Origin: an uncultured Clostridia bacterium
GTDB lineage: Bacteria > Bacillota > Clostridia > Christensenellales > UBA1242
Length of the DNA stretch: 40,275 nucleotides
Assembly (NCBI GenBank): GCA_947625165.1
Contig: CANQNH010000004.1
Coordinates: 1-40,275 of the forward strand
Direction: 5' to 3'
Below, one piece after another: positions 29,401 through 37,400 of this stretch (positions are counted from its first letter, which is position 1; each line of letters starts with the position of its first letter). A model generated the notes under the pieces. The model saw only the letters and a list, made by a program, of their open reading frames with translations. It did not search any database and was not told where the DNA came from. A program made the translations under genes and the position numbers.

Positions 29401-32400
29401 ATTCAAAGACGTATGCCAAGTCTGGATGATGTTGCAAAATATGACGAAGATGAGGCGGCATATCTTCAATATCTCAACACTTTCACGGAAGACGACCTTT
29501 TCAAAGTTGAATTTGAAAGAATGCCAACAAGAAACACTTTCAAATATCGTTTCTCTCTGAATGTGAACAGCACAAAATATCTCAACCGTTTCAAAGAAAG
29601 CATTTTTGGCGAATATGTTTTGGTGTTCTATTCCAGCGAGTTGGACACCGGCGTGGCATATTGTGAAGTGCCAATCCACCTTGACGAAGAAACTTTGGAC
29701 TATGCAATGATGACAAACTATTCCAACTGGGAAGATGTTTCGGTTTCTGACAATGTGGTTGTTCCGTCAAAACGTGGACTTTTGGAAATTTCTTTAAACC
29801 CTGTTGATTCCGTCTTTGACACTTTGACGCTTTCCAACAACGCGATGAACAGCGGGGCAGGGGCAACGAATGCTGTTTTTGAGTTTGTCTATCAAAAAGT
29901 CACTGTTGAGGGTGTTGAATATGTCCGAAACGAACATTTTGGGCACAGCGAAAATGGAGGCTTTTGGTTTACATATCAAGAACTTGTTGAGTTTTATGAA
30001 AACCTGCACAAAAGTGACCCAAGCCTTGCCGAAACGATTTACTATGGCAAAGTTTTCATCTCGTATGTGATGCCGTCACGAAATGTTGATGACAATGTGA
30101 CAGTGGCATTTGATTTGACAGTCACTCACGGAAATGCCGGCGATGCCGAGCCTGTGACAGCAACCATTGAACTGACCACAAAACTTTCAAGTTATGCAAA
30201 AATGACAATCGACGACAAAAATCTTGTTGGTGATGCCTATTATGTTGCACGCGGAATGTCTTATGCCATCTCGCTTGACTATTTTGGTTTCAGCGAGGAC
30301 GACATTGAAATCACAAGCGACCATCCAGAAAATGTTCAAATTTCAAAAGAGGACAGAACACTGACCGTTCTTTCAAACCCTGTGCGCTATCCATCTGGAA
30401 GTGATGGGCTTGAAGTGAAAATCACAACCCACGCTCTGCGCGAAGTTGAGGGCGTTGTTGTGGAGTCCATTGACGAGCAAATCATCTATGTGATGGAATT
30501 TGTTTTGGAATATAACTATGAAGTTGGCGTTTTTGAGGACATTGTTTATGGAATGCAAAACGGCGTCATCAATGTTGCCATTGGAAATCCTTTTGAATTG
30601 AGATTTTCCATCAGAGACTTTTTGGAATACAACCCAGAAATTGACGATGTCAACTTGGCTGTTGATGACTTTGTGGAGAGCATGACAAGCAACATCTTGT
30701 GGCGCGTGTTTGAAAATGGTGAGTTCCAAACTCTTAAACAAGGCTTTGAGATCAAGTCGCAATATTACAACATCTCTTCGTTCGTCTTCACACCAATCAA
30801 GATTTACAACCACACGCAAGACATCTATCACTTCACCGCGATGGGTCACTACACAATGAGCGAAGGAAAATACGTTTTCTCTTCTTCGGACATGAACACC
30901 AGTTTGATATACACCGAATTTGCTTTTGATGTTCACGAACAAAGCACTGACGACAACCCAATCCCTGTTGAAACCTATGAAGAATTGATGAATATGCAAG
31001 AGGAGCAATATTACATCCTGCTGAGCGACATATACATTCCAAACGATGCTGCTGCAAGAGTGGATGGGCTTCAGAAATTTGAACCAATCAGCAACGCGAT
31101 TGCCGGCCTTGATGGAAACTCATACAGCATCTTCTTTGGCGGAACTTATGATTTTTCCGAACTTGAAACAAACTATGTTGGCCTTTTTGAGACGGTTGCA
31201 AATGGTGCATTGCTTCGAAATGTCAAAATTCAACTTGAAACAGATGTGGAGTTCCGTTTCAACACAACATCCTTTAATGTTGGAATGTTGGCTGGCACAA
31301 ATCAGGGTGTCATCACAAACTGCGAGGCTGAATTTGGGGAATACTCTTTGACGGTCACAAATCTCAACCTTGTCAACGCGCAAGATGCTTCGTCAACTGT
31401 TGCAGGCCTTGTTGCAACAAACAGCGGCTACGTCACCAACTCTCGTTCTTCTGCAAACATATTTGCTTCTGCAAATCTTTCCGGCTTTGTTGGCAGCAAT
31501 TCCAGAACAATTTCAAGTTCCTATTTCCGCGGTGGAAGATTGAAGAATTTGAGTAACAATGCGGGCGTGAAAACGGCTGGACTTGTCATCAACAACACAT
31601 CCCAAGGTGAAATCAACACATCCTATGTCAGTGGCGACCTTTCGGATGACTATGAAGTTGGCGGAAACGAAGGAAAACAATATTATGACGGCACAGCAAA
31701 TCTGATTGAATCGCGAAACAGCGTTGCTGGATTTGTTTCCACAAACAGCGGAAATGTGGCAAATTGCTATACCAACATCGCGCTTCGACATAGTGGGCAA
31801 TATGGCGCAGGTTTTGTGCTTGAAAACTCTGGTCTTATCAGAGAGTGCTTCTCAACAAGCGTTTTGGAAAGTTATGACGACTCAAGCTTTGGCTTTGCAA
31901 TGCAAAACAGTGTTTTGACTGAAGGCGATGGAGGGCAGATGGTTCGCGAAGGCGGAACAATCACCGACACTTGCTTCTTCTTGAGCCAGGCAGCAACGGA
32001 TTCCTCGCCAGACATAAATGTCAGCATCGGCGAAATTAATGAAGACGAAAACACAAAAGTTCGCGCACTCGATTTTGCGGGATTTAGGAATTTGGACAAT
32101 TTTGATGGCTACACCTATGTGACCGGAAGAAAGATTGATTCGGTTTGGTTCTATAACGAAGAAATAACTGCTGTTGCAAACTTCAATGGCAAACTCTTCA
32201 ACACATTCAGATTGGAGCTTGTTGCACCAAACATTGTTGCAACATCAAAACGCGAGTTCTTTGACATTCAGGTTGTTCGTGACCCAGAAACAGGCGCAGA
32301 ATACAATCGCTATCTTTATGTTTTCGATTCGTCATCGCCAGCACTTGGCTCGCTCTATAATCCAATCGTCATTCGAAACGCGGAAGATATGGAAGATTAT

Positions 32401-34089
32401 ATCACCCAAGAAAATGACCGTGACAACTATAACTTTGCTTACTATCGTCTTGCCGCTGACATCGACTATTCCTCTCACCTTGAAAACAGCAAAACATTCA
32501 ACACAAAGTTTATGGGCTATTTTGAAGGCAACTCTATGACAATCTCCAATCAAAGACTTGTTTCGGACAAATATCTGACCTTTGCTGGTCTGTTTGCCGA
32601 AGTTGGAAGCAGCCAGATGGCAAATGCGATTGGCACGGTTTTGAATTTTGACTACGAACCAAGCATTGTCCACTTTGCAAACGCAAGTGTTGTTGGTGGA
32701 ATTGCCGGAAAACTTGACGGAGGCACAATTGCCAATGTGGAGATTGATGGCTCAGATGGGCAAGAGGTGGTTGGAAACAACATTGTTGGCGGGGCGGTTG
32801 GCTTGACACTTGGAAGATTTAAAATTCAAAATGTCAACTCTCACCTCAGCGCAAGAGCAAGATTTGAGGACCCAGCATTCAACAACTTTGACAAAAAGAC
32901 AAGCAGTTTCTGGACATATTCCTTTGCTGGCTCGCTTGTGGGCGTTTTGAGTGGAGATGCAGGCAGGGATGGAGCAACACTTTCAAAATGTCAACTTGAT
33001 GGCACGGCTGTTTCTGTGACGGCTGCAAAAGCGGGGCTTTTGTTTGGCCTTATTGATGAAGATGTGACAGTTTTTGACATATACATCAAAATGCAACTGA
33101 ATATGGTTGTCAATGCACATCGATATGGCGGTCTTGTCGCCGGTGAAAGCAAAGGTGTTGTGAACAAAGTTGTTGTTGAAGGTGCGGATGGAAATGGCAT
33201 TTTCACCAATTTCCAGGATGTTCCAAGAATTGCTGATGCTGTTGGCGGCTTTGCCGGGCTTTTGAGTGGTGGAAGTTTGACAGACATCACAATGTCGCAA
33301 TCGATTTCTGTCAGCACAGAGAGCAATGAAAAAGGCATCAAACATCTTGGCGCAATTGCGGGGGAAATCTCGGGCGATATTGTTGCATCACAGATTTATG
33401 TTGATCAAGTTTCATTGATTGGTTTCCAATATGTTGGTGGCTTTGCGGGTCTTTATTCCGCAACATCGGGAGGAAGTTCGTTCAGTCTGATTTCCATCAC
33501 AAATTGCAATTTGAGGCTGTGTGGTGTGAAATTGAATGTTGCAAGCATTGGTGGACTGATTGCTTTGGTCAAATATGACGCAGATGTTCAACTTTTGGGT
33601 GAACCTCCAAAGAATGCAAGTGGAGCAGAAGCCGGAGCAGAGGGAACGGAAGAGAGCGCGGAGAAGAAAAAATCAACAATTGACATTGTTGTGTCTTCAA
33701 TGCTGTATGACTACGACACTGAAGTCTATCTGAATGTTGGCACGATTGTTGGAATGAATGGCGAAGAAATGGAAAGTTCTGGACAGCCAACAAACATATC
33801 TGTCAAAGACACGACTTGCAAAATGGTCAGCGATGCAGAGCAAGGACATTTGAACATTGTCAATTTGGCATTGCCAATTGACACAAAACAATCTTGCACA
33901 GTGAGAGGTGGAAAAGATGATGTTGTTCAGCAATCCGACAATGAATATATCAAAGTCTATAAGAACACTGCTGAAAACACCACATATGAAATTGATTTGA
34001 CCTTCTCATATATGAAGAGTGACCGAAATCTTGCTCAGATGTTGAATGTTTCGGTTTACCGAAGTTTGCCATCTTCAGAAGCAGGTTGA
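23485..34089 (+). CDS. giant surface lipoprotein with Ig-like regions and GLUG-type modules
   Basis: 3534 residues from ATG 23485 (AGGAAGG at 23475-23481); the open frame reaches 23431 inside the ATPase gene but lacks a site there. The signal peptide RRILIAICGAFALLVGGAF ends in lipobox FVGC, so C28 would be lipidated and the rest displayed outside. Residues 30 to about 130 are Ig/BIG-like (SSINLEIGESRNIYVTF), and similar beta regions follow to about 1139. Three modules then open with a GT..NPY.I.T..dL-type motif (about 1140, 2489 and 2955) and contain repeated GG.VG.n.G.i.n GLUG-like units, predicted to fold as beta-helices; between the first two lies more Ig-like sequence. There is no LPXTG or C-terminal membrane helix. 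Probable adhesin or long surface fibre; the ligand is unknown. Confidence 0.85.
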   Translation: MAKTLRRILIAICGAFALLVGGAFFVGCGEDYSKINLVTDVSSINLEIGESRNIYVTFENYQNGFNTQLTTSSGLDEAVFAITSQKVVSNNRVQITITGVDGGKDELIITSWDTKKKCTVNIFVNKYSSVLSQNERTFYVSNTTSLLPDANNFIFSPNTQNYDMTYYYMENSDASLNFATSRLETVEAVEGDETEFLGNFVWSSQQRQISLRKFDEIKLVKQPDGRDMLEIYLDGQLLLPPFLPTGKSFQMLSTYDHSFEVDEDRKLFCVSPVYVMPDIQVEISGGYYYIDNSGERHLLLEDLPLSDKNEIGPIMIVPNNLERTDFVLKVVMNQNDNFQIEFGNFIQSLENIVDISIFNPPDDMDLEKADNILYIKISQNAKTSAQMNFSFDISYDQAQGIEDASVSKTVTCNIVTKVAPNDITVNGLLGDVKFMVYNYSQTGYGEEALYLDVISGFATSPDFEGLFFRYDENFLKINHKNKEVRSGVLQKLDLDDLNTPFMVQGVWDADERKDVELEIYVVSDVLQNDDSEEFEGKQLRRTGKVTFDVVGGAHNLLLEGKNEFYVDFDAGTKQFFTYVFADSEFKSVNVKHSGSDVVDIKLDTLQIYDHEEGTTKYYLRLLVTPKAIGDGFYKLQLDNGTEMADELHFYCLKTLTEKSITFQLSPSDNENVTNPPDYSKTEDVETLSNVLNLEILNKSDEGGSEAFVDIYANVNEINGIEPTLQEGSEGVLAKPTFFDGRLRLRTIANGEATVLITLRGVQISGAVGEEFVKQDKVILLYVNVISYSLVDDFFLMNGGDYALVNNVYYGSDRIPFDDKQVKLSARVAPESAFAFLQYSFKAEAVKEFFENSVSAGSFFTYEIPTGRQFEQFVSSQIVAKSFQKEFIYFTAMRLGDTLGVSTSIYVDITKGDMQKQVLLEFSNGIMFYPEDEIVFEDEFGQTYTATFTDKTYWVDSYGTFNLDTLTYQDRRNSAYQIVLSSNISQRNQTKRYDARISSIEYQRVEYISLVSAQTNIDFSDGKLTQPIGVSLYPPFATNTGINVQFVTTNGNPYDGNVNEGNPYGIKMVEPKWDEKDNGTGIYTIDLSCQNFYDQVVSKGEVKDGTKLTGLLYIYPKEWADDYSSIPADLQPVILQVQYRNGTRENPYLIETYQDVLNINNEASLKSHYEIRTTIDMHNAKFDRPIGILGDGGNTTVVEFSGSIVGTTSQASIINLDINNSNFTKVVDGVLYSGLFAKIKSADFAEILQDDAGHRTVEDADTLFNNFTISGTFDLDLTELDHTNAYVGLLCGISAGKILNVAVNIEANSQILVKDGTTLHFGGMSGVNFGAIVQDFGQYFASEDDESEQKFVGQNTKNVAYFLGTNDHPMKIVGGQNVYAGGVVGANSGVIVRREIPDGMRIYGYGKYTAYAQLEITNAQNVSAGGVAGVTAYADGSSVPYASDFFADVEQVDKGIVMKNLLVGGEVNALTVENSNVGGLVGTLDTHNTSSINIEKNTSRTFVRGKFVGGLVGVDNWKSTYDSSKVVHFSSTNSLESVDDGRSPFYAAQVISTNQKFDSDLSSNKNIMIGKTSLEYVDEKGVSSEFSVATYNARNHLDKPTSPVTPTNASTEGYYGDFICVTRSGQDYSIGTAKFFDYRSSSIDFGASQFEMPLKNAGAPVGIPRVFFAFLFDVNSTLGGERASLEDVADLNIISPTQDDLYPFVLNSEDITINSETSNLGIDLAGNLTMRQTGIATVRVTSILNTVQSQTIYLWIVNYFNRNVSSIFYTTLDADGVPKTDGGLTHIYGNSYSHLYLRPSYQLDSTTINGDRVVISSDGVVSFQGVAYNIVRNTQLGISKEQDANVKDANGGAVVGGDGLNVPAFSNAQIRQQTISFYKKNDAQEGYTDHYTLVPVLEQTIAFEGREYTYLFELTSSKISLDVRYHETATNISVGDKPISFSTNGAFDDIVTIESTRDEELLFYDILGPNRRSIQRRMPSLDDVAKYDEDEAAYLQYLNTFTEDDLFKVEFERMPTRNTFKYRFSLNVNSTKYLNRFKESIFGEYVLVFYSSELDTGVAYCEVPIHLDEETLDYAMMTNYSNWEDVSVSDNVVVPSKRGLLEISLNPVDSVFDTLTLSNNAMNSGAGATNAVFEFVYQKVTVEGVEYVRNEHFGHSENGGFWFTYQELVEFYENLHKSDPSLAETIYYGKVFISYVMPSRNVDDNVTVAFDLTVTHGNAGDAEPVTATIELTTKLSSYAKMTIDDKNLVGDAYYVARGMSYAISLDYFGFSEDDIEITSDHPENVQISKEDRTLTVLSNPVRYPSGSDGLEVKITTHALREVEGVVVESIDEQIIYVMEFVLEYNYEVGVFEDIVYGMQNGVINVAIGNPFELRFSIRDFLEYNPEIDDVNLAVDDFVESMTSNILWRVFENGEFQTLKQGFEIKSQYYNISSFVFTPIKIYNHTQDIYHFTAMGHYTMSEGKYVFSSSDMNTSLIYTEFAFDVHEQSTDDNPIPVETYEELMNMQEEQYYILLSDIYIPNDAAARVDGLQKFEPISNAIAGLDGNSYSIFFGGTYDFSELETNYVGLFETVANGALLRNVKIQLETDVEFRFNTTSFNVGMLAGTNQGVITNCEAEFGEYSLTVTNLNLVNAQDASSTVAGLVATNSGYVTNSRSSANIFASANLSGFVGSNSRTISSSYFRGGRLKNLSNNAGVKTAGLVINNTSQGEINTSYVSGDLSDDYEVGGNEGKQYYDGTANLIESRNSVAGFVSTNSGNVANCYTNIALRHSGQYGAGFVLENSGLIRECFSTSVLESYDDSSFGFAMQNSVLTEGDGGQMVREGGTITDTCFFLSQAATDSSPDINVSIGEINEDENTKVRALDFAGFRNLDNFDGYTYVTGRKIDSVWFYNEEITAVANFNGKLFNTFRLELVAPNIVATSKREFFDIQVVRDPETGAEYNRYLYVFDSSSPALGSLYNPIVIRNAEDMEDYITQENDRDNYNFAYYRLAADIDYSSHLENSKTFNTKFMGYFEGNSMTISNQRLVSDKYLTFAGLFAEVGSSQMANAIGTVLNFDYEPSIVHFANASVVGGIAGKLDGGTIANVEIDGSDGQEVVGNNIVGGAVGLTLGRFKIQNVNSHLSARARFEDPAFNNFDKKTSSFWTYSFAGSLVGVLSGDAGRDGATLSKCQLDGTAVSVTAAKAGLLFGLIDEDVTVFDIYIKMQLNMVVNAHRYGGLVAGESKGVVNKVVVEGADGNGIFTNFQDVPRIADAVGGFAGLLSGGSLTDITMSQSISVSTESNEKGIKHLGAIAGEISGDIVASQIYVDQVSLIGFQYVGGFAGLYSATSGGSSFSLISITNCNLRLCGVKLNVASIGGLIALVKYDADVQLLGEPPKNASGAEAGAEGTEESAEKKKSTIDIVVSSMLYDYDTEVYLNVGTIVGMNGEEMESSGQPTNISVKDTTCKMVSDAEQGHLNIVNLALPIDTKQSCTVRGGKDDVVQQSDNEYIKVYKNTAENTTYEIDLTFSYMKSDRNLAQMLNVSVYRSLPSSEAG
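26902..28070 (+). repeat. GLUG-type module 1 of the giant lipoprotein
   Basis: Opens with NGTRENPYLIETYQDVLNI at residue 1140, then an IDMHN strand. Units of the type VGLLCGISAGKILNVAV, YAGGVVGANSGVIV, SAGGVAGV, NVGGLVGTL and FVGGLVGVDN follow. The pattern is that of GLUG-motif beta-helical surface proteins. Confidence 0.75.
30949..31920 (+). repeat. GLUG-type module 2 of the giant lipoprotein
   Basis: Opens with DDNPIPVETYEELMNM at residue 2489 and YYILLSDIYIPND. Units include NVGMLAGTNQGVITNCEAEF, TVAGLVATNSGYVTNSRSSA, NLSGFVGSNSRTISSSYF, TAGLVINNTSQGEINTSYVS and SVAGFVSTNSGNVANCYTNI, the most regular GLUG repeats in the protein. Confidence 0.8.
32341..33585 (+). repeat. GLUG-type module 3 of the giant lipoprotein
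   Basis: Opens with ALGSLYNPIVIRNAEDMEDY at residue 2953 and YYRLAADIDYSSHL. Units include VVGGIAGKLDGGTIANVEID, IVGGAVGLTLGRFKIQNVNS, RYGGLVAGESKGVVNKVVVE, AVGGFAGLLSGGSLTDITM, HLGAIAGEISGDIVASQIYV and SIGGLIALV. A short acidic/Ala-rich linker (about 33601-33670) follows it. Confidence 0.8.
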
Positions 34090-34213
34090 AAAAATTTTTG
34101 AAAATTTGTTGAAAATGTTTGTTTATTGTTGCTGATTTGTGGTAATATTTTTCTATGAAAGTCTGATAGCGGTGAAAAAGTCAAATTATTTTGAAAAAAT
34201 TTTGAAAAAACTG

Positions 34214-34242
34214 TTGACTTTTGAAAAGAAATTTGATATAAT
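34214..34242 (+). promoter_or_regulatory. rpoB promoter
   Basis: TTGACT at 34214-34219, 17-base spacer, TATAAT at 34237-34242. RNA would begin near 34249, giving a leader of about 225 bases before the rpoB ATG. The 120 bases between the lipoprotein stop and this promoter hold no clear terminator. Confidence 0.85.
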
Positions 34243-34273
34243 CAATTGTTGATTATCGCTATGTTGGAAAGGT

Positions 34274-34341
34274 CTTATCATTTTTGAGGTTTAAAATAAG
34301 GAAATCTAGGAGATTTTATGCCCCTACTTTTCCTTTTTTTT
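34274..34341 (+). promoter_or_regulatory. rpoB leader: intrinsic terminator with a competing hairpin (attenuator)
   Basis: The arm 34298-34312 pairs with 34321-34335 (12 of 15 positions) around an 8-base loop. A run of eight T follows at 34334-34341, the form of a strong intrinsic terminator inside the rpoB leader. Upstream, CTTAT (34274-34278) can pair with ATAAG (34296-34300), which uses the first bases of the terminator arm, so the two hairpins exclude each other. Read-through would be needed to make RpoB. Alternatively, most transcripts end here as an RNA of about 90 bases. No known leader family is recognised. Confidence 0.65.
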
Positions 34342-34473
34342 AAATCAAAATCGGATTTTTATGTTGCCACTTAAAAACAAAAATGTGCGCGTTTTCGACA
34401 ACATATGTCCTTGAAAGTTCTCTCTGACAGCAAAACAATGTGAATGTTTGTGATTTTTAAGGAGTGGAAAACT

Positions 34474-37400
34474 ATGGCAAACGAAATTATGAAAAAACAA
34501 AAATTTGGCAAGGTTGAAAGATACACTTTCGCTCAACTGAAAGATTATATCGACATTCCGCCACTGCTTGAAATACAGCGCAATTCTTTCGATGATTTCA
34601 TCAAAAACGGCATCAAAGAGGTGCTGGATGAGTTTTCGCCTATCGTGGACTATTCCGGAAAGGCAAAACTCTATTTTCTTGAACCTGTCATCGACACCAC
34701 ACCAAAATATTCCAAAAAGGAATGCAAAAAAAGAAGTGTGACATATTCTGTGCCACTCAATGTCAAAACCCGTTTTGTTGTTGAAGAAACCGGTCAGGCC
34801 GTTGAGGACACTGTTTTCTTGGGCGACATTCCATTTATGACTGAGGACTGTTCTTTCATCTTCAACGGCGTTGAAAGAGTTGTTGTCAATCAAATCATCA
34901 AATCGCCAAATTACTATCTTTTGAAGGACAAGCCGCACGATGACACCACTCTTCACGGGCAAATCATTCCAAAGAGGGGGATGTATATCGAATTTGAGCA
35001 GGGCGCAAACGAAGTTTTGAAGGTTGTGCTTGACCGCAGACATAAAGTGACGCTTGGGCTTTTCCTCAAATGCTTTGGCTACACCGCTGACGAAATTTCC
35101 AAACTCTTTGGCGGACACAGACTGATTAAGAATGTTCTTGAAAAAGAAACAATCAACACGCAAGAAGAGGCTCTTTTGGAATTTGCCAGAAAAACAAGAC
35201 CAGCCGATGTTCCATCTGCCGAAACAACACGCTCATATCTCAACCTTTGGTTCTTCAGCGAGCAGTGGTATAACCTTTCACGCGTGGGAAGATACAACCT
35301 CAACAAAAAATTCTCGATTGCACGCAGAATTGACGGGCATATCGTTGCGGAAGACGTTGTTTCTCCTGATGGCGAACTTCTTGCAAAGGCTGGCACTGTT
35401 GTTGACACCGAACTTGCAAACAAAATCAAAGCAAGCGGCGTGAACGAGGTTTGGGTTCAACTTTCTGACAAGAAACATCTCATTCGTGGCAACAACCGCG
35501 TCAAACTTTCCGATTTCTTCCCTTGTGATGAGAAGGCTCTTGGAATTGAAGAGGAAGTTTACTATCCACTTCTTGCTCAAATCTTGAAAGACAACAAGAC
35601 AAAAGAAAAACGCTTGAATGCAATCAAAGAGCACGCCAAAGATTTGGTCATCACAACTTTGACAATGGATGACATCTTGGCTGCAATCAGCATGTATCTT
35701 GATGTTTTGGAGGGGATTGCCAAAACTGACAAGATTGAACACCTTTCAAACAAACGCATCGCCACGGTTGGCGAATTGTTCTATGACCACTTCCGCTCTG
35801 GCGTGACAAAACTTGTTGCAAATGTTCGCGAAACTTTGCAGGGAAAAGAACTTTCCGAAGTCACTCCAAGACAAATCATCAATCCAAAGGCAATCAACAG
35901 AGCGCTCCGTGATTTTGTGGCATCGTCACAACTTTCACAACTTATGGACCAAGTCAATCCGCTTTCTGGAATAACGCAGAAACGCCGTGTTTCAGCCGTT
36001 GGACCTGGCGGCATCAGGAAAGAGCGTGCCGATGCCGAAGTGCGTGATATTCACTACACAAACTATGGCCGCATCTGCCCAATCGAAACCCCAGAAGGTC
36101 AGGCAATCGGGCTTGTGAACACTTTGACAAGTTATGCCAAAGTCAACGAATATGGCTTTTTGGAAACACCATATCGTCGCGTTGACAAAGCAACCGGAAA
36201 GGTCAGCGACAAGTGCGAATATTTTATGGCTGACATCGAGGACACTGCATACATCGCTCAGGCAACAGAGCCTCTTGACAGCGAAGGCAGATTTGTCAAC
36301 AAGCGCGTTATGTGCAGACATAAGGACTATGCCATTGAAGTTCCCGCAAACCAAGTTGATTTGGTTGACGCTTCTCCAAGACAATTCATTTCTGTGGCAA
36401 CATCGCTCATTCCGTTTGTCAACTCAAACGAAGCAAACCGTGCGTTGATGGGCGCAAACATGCAGCGTCAAGCAGTGCCACTTCTTCGCCCAGAAGCACC
36501 AATCGTTGGAACGGGTATGGAAGCAAAGGTCGCACACGATTGCGGCTACACCACTTTGGCAAAATCAGATGGTGTTGTTGAATATGTCAGCGCAGACGAA
36601 GTGCGCATCAAGAACGATAAGGGCGAGGTTGAAATTTACAACCTTATCAAATTTGACAAAACAAACGATGAAACCTGCTTCAATCAAAAACCTTGCGTTG
36701 TGAAAGGCGAAAAAGTGAAGAAAGGCGATGTCATCATTGATGGCTATTCCACCGAAAATGGCGAACTTGCACTTGGAAAAAATGTGCTTGTTGGCTATAT
36801 GAACTGGGAAGGCTATAACTATGAGGACGCGGTTCTCATCAACGAGCGTCTTGTGAAAGAAGATGTGTTCACATCAATTTGCTTGAAAGTTGAAGAACTC
36901 AAATGCCGAACAACAAAACTTGGTGATGAGCAAATCACACGCGACATTCCAAATCTTGGTGATGAGGCGCTGAAAAACCTTGACGAAAACGGCATCATCC
37001 GTATTGGCGCAGAGGTAAGACCGGGTGATATTTTGGTTGGAAAGGTGACACCAAAGGGCGAAACTGAGCTTTCACCAGAAGAAAGATTGTTGCGCGCAAT
37101 CTTTGGTGAAAAAGCAAGAGAAGTCCGCGACACCTCACTTCGTGTTCAGCACGGAAAAGGTGGTGTTGTTGTGGATGTTCAAGTGTTCAGCCGTGAAAAT
37201 AAGGACGAACTTGAACCGGGCGTCAACCAACTTGTGAAAGTGTTCATCGCTCAAAAGAGAAAACTCTCTGTCGGCGACAAAATGGCAGGAAGATACGGCA
37301 ATAAAGGCTGCATCTCCATTGTGTTGCCAGAGGCAGATATGCCATTTATGGCAAACGGAAGAAGCCTTGACATTGTGCTCAACCCACTTGGCGTGCCTTC

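Noticed and set aside
20781-34089. Integrated conjugative element
   Set aside because: Only the VirB4-like gene supports it. I found no integrase, relaxase, coupling protein, tRNA target or flanking direct repeat.
34143-34180. Second rpoB promoter and hairpin upstream of 34214
   Set aside because: A TAATAT at 34143-34148 lacks a fair -35 and the CTAT/ATAG hairpin is only four base pairs.
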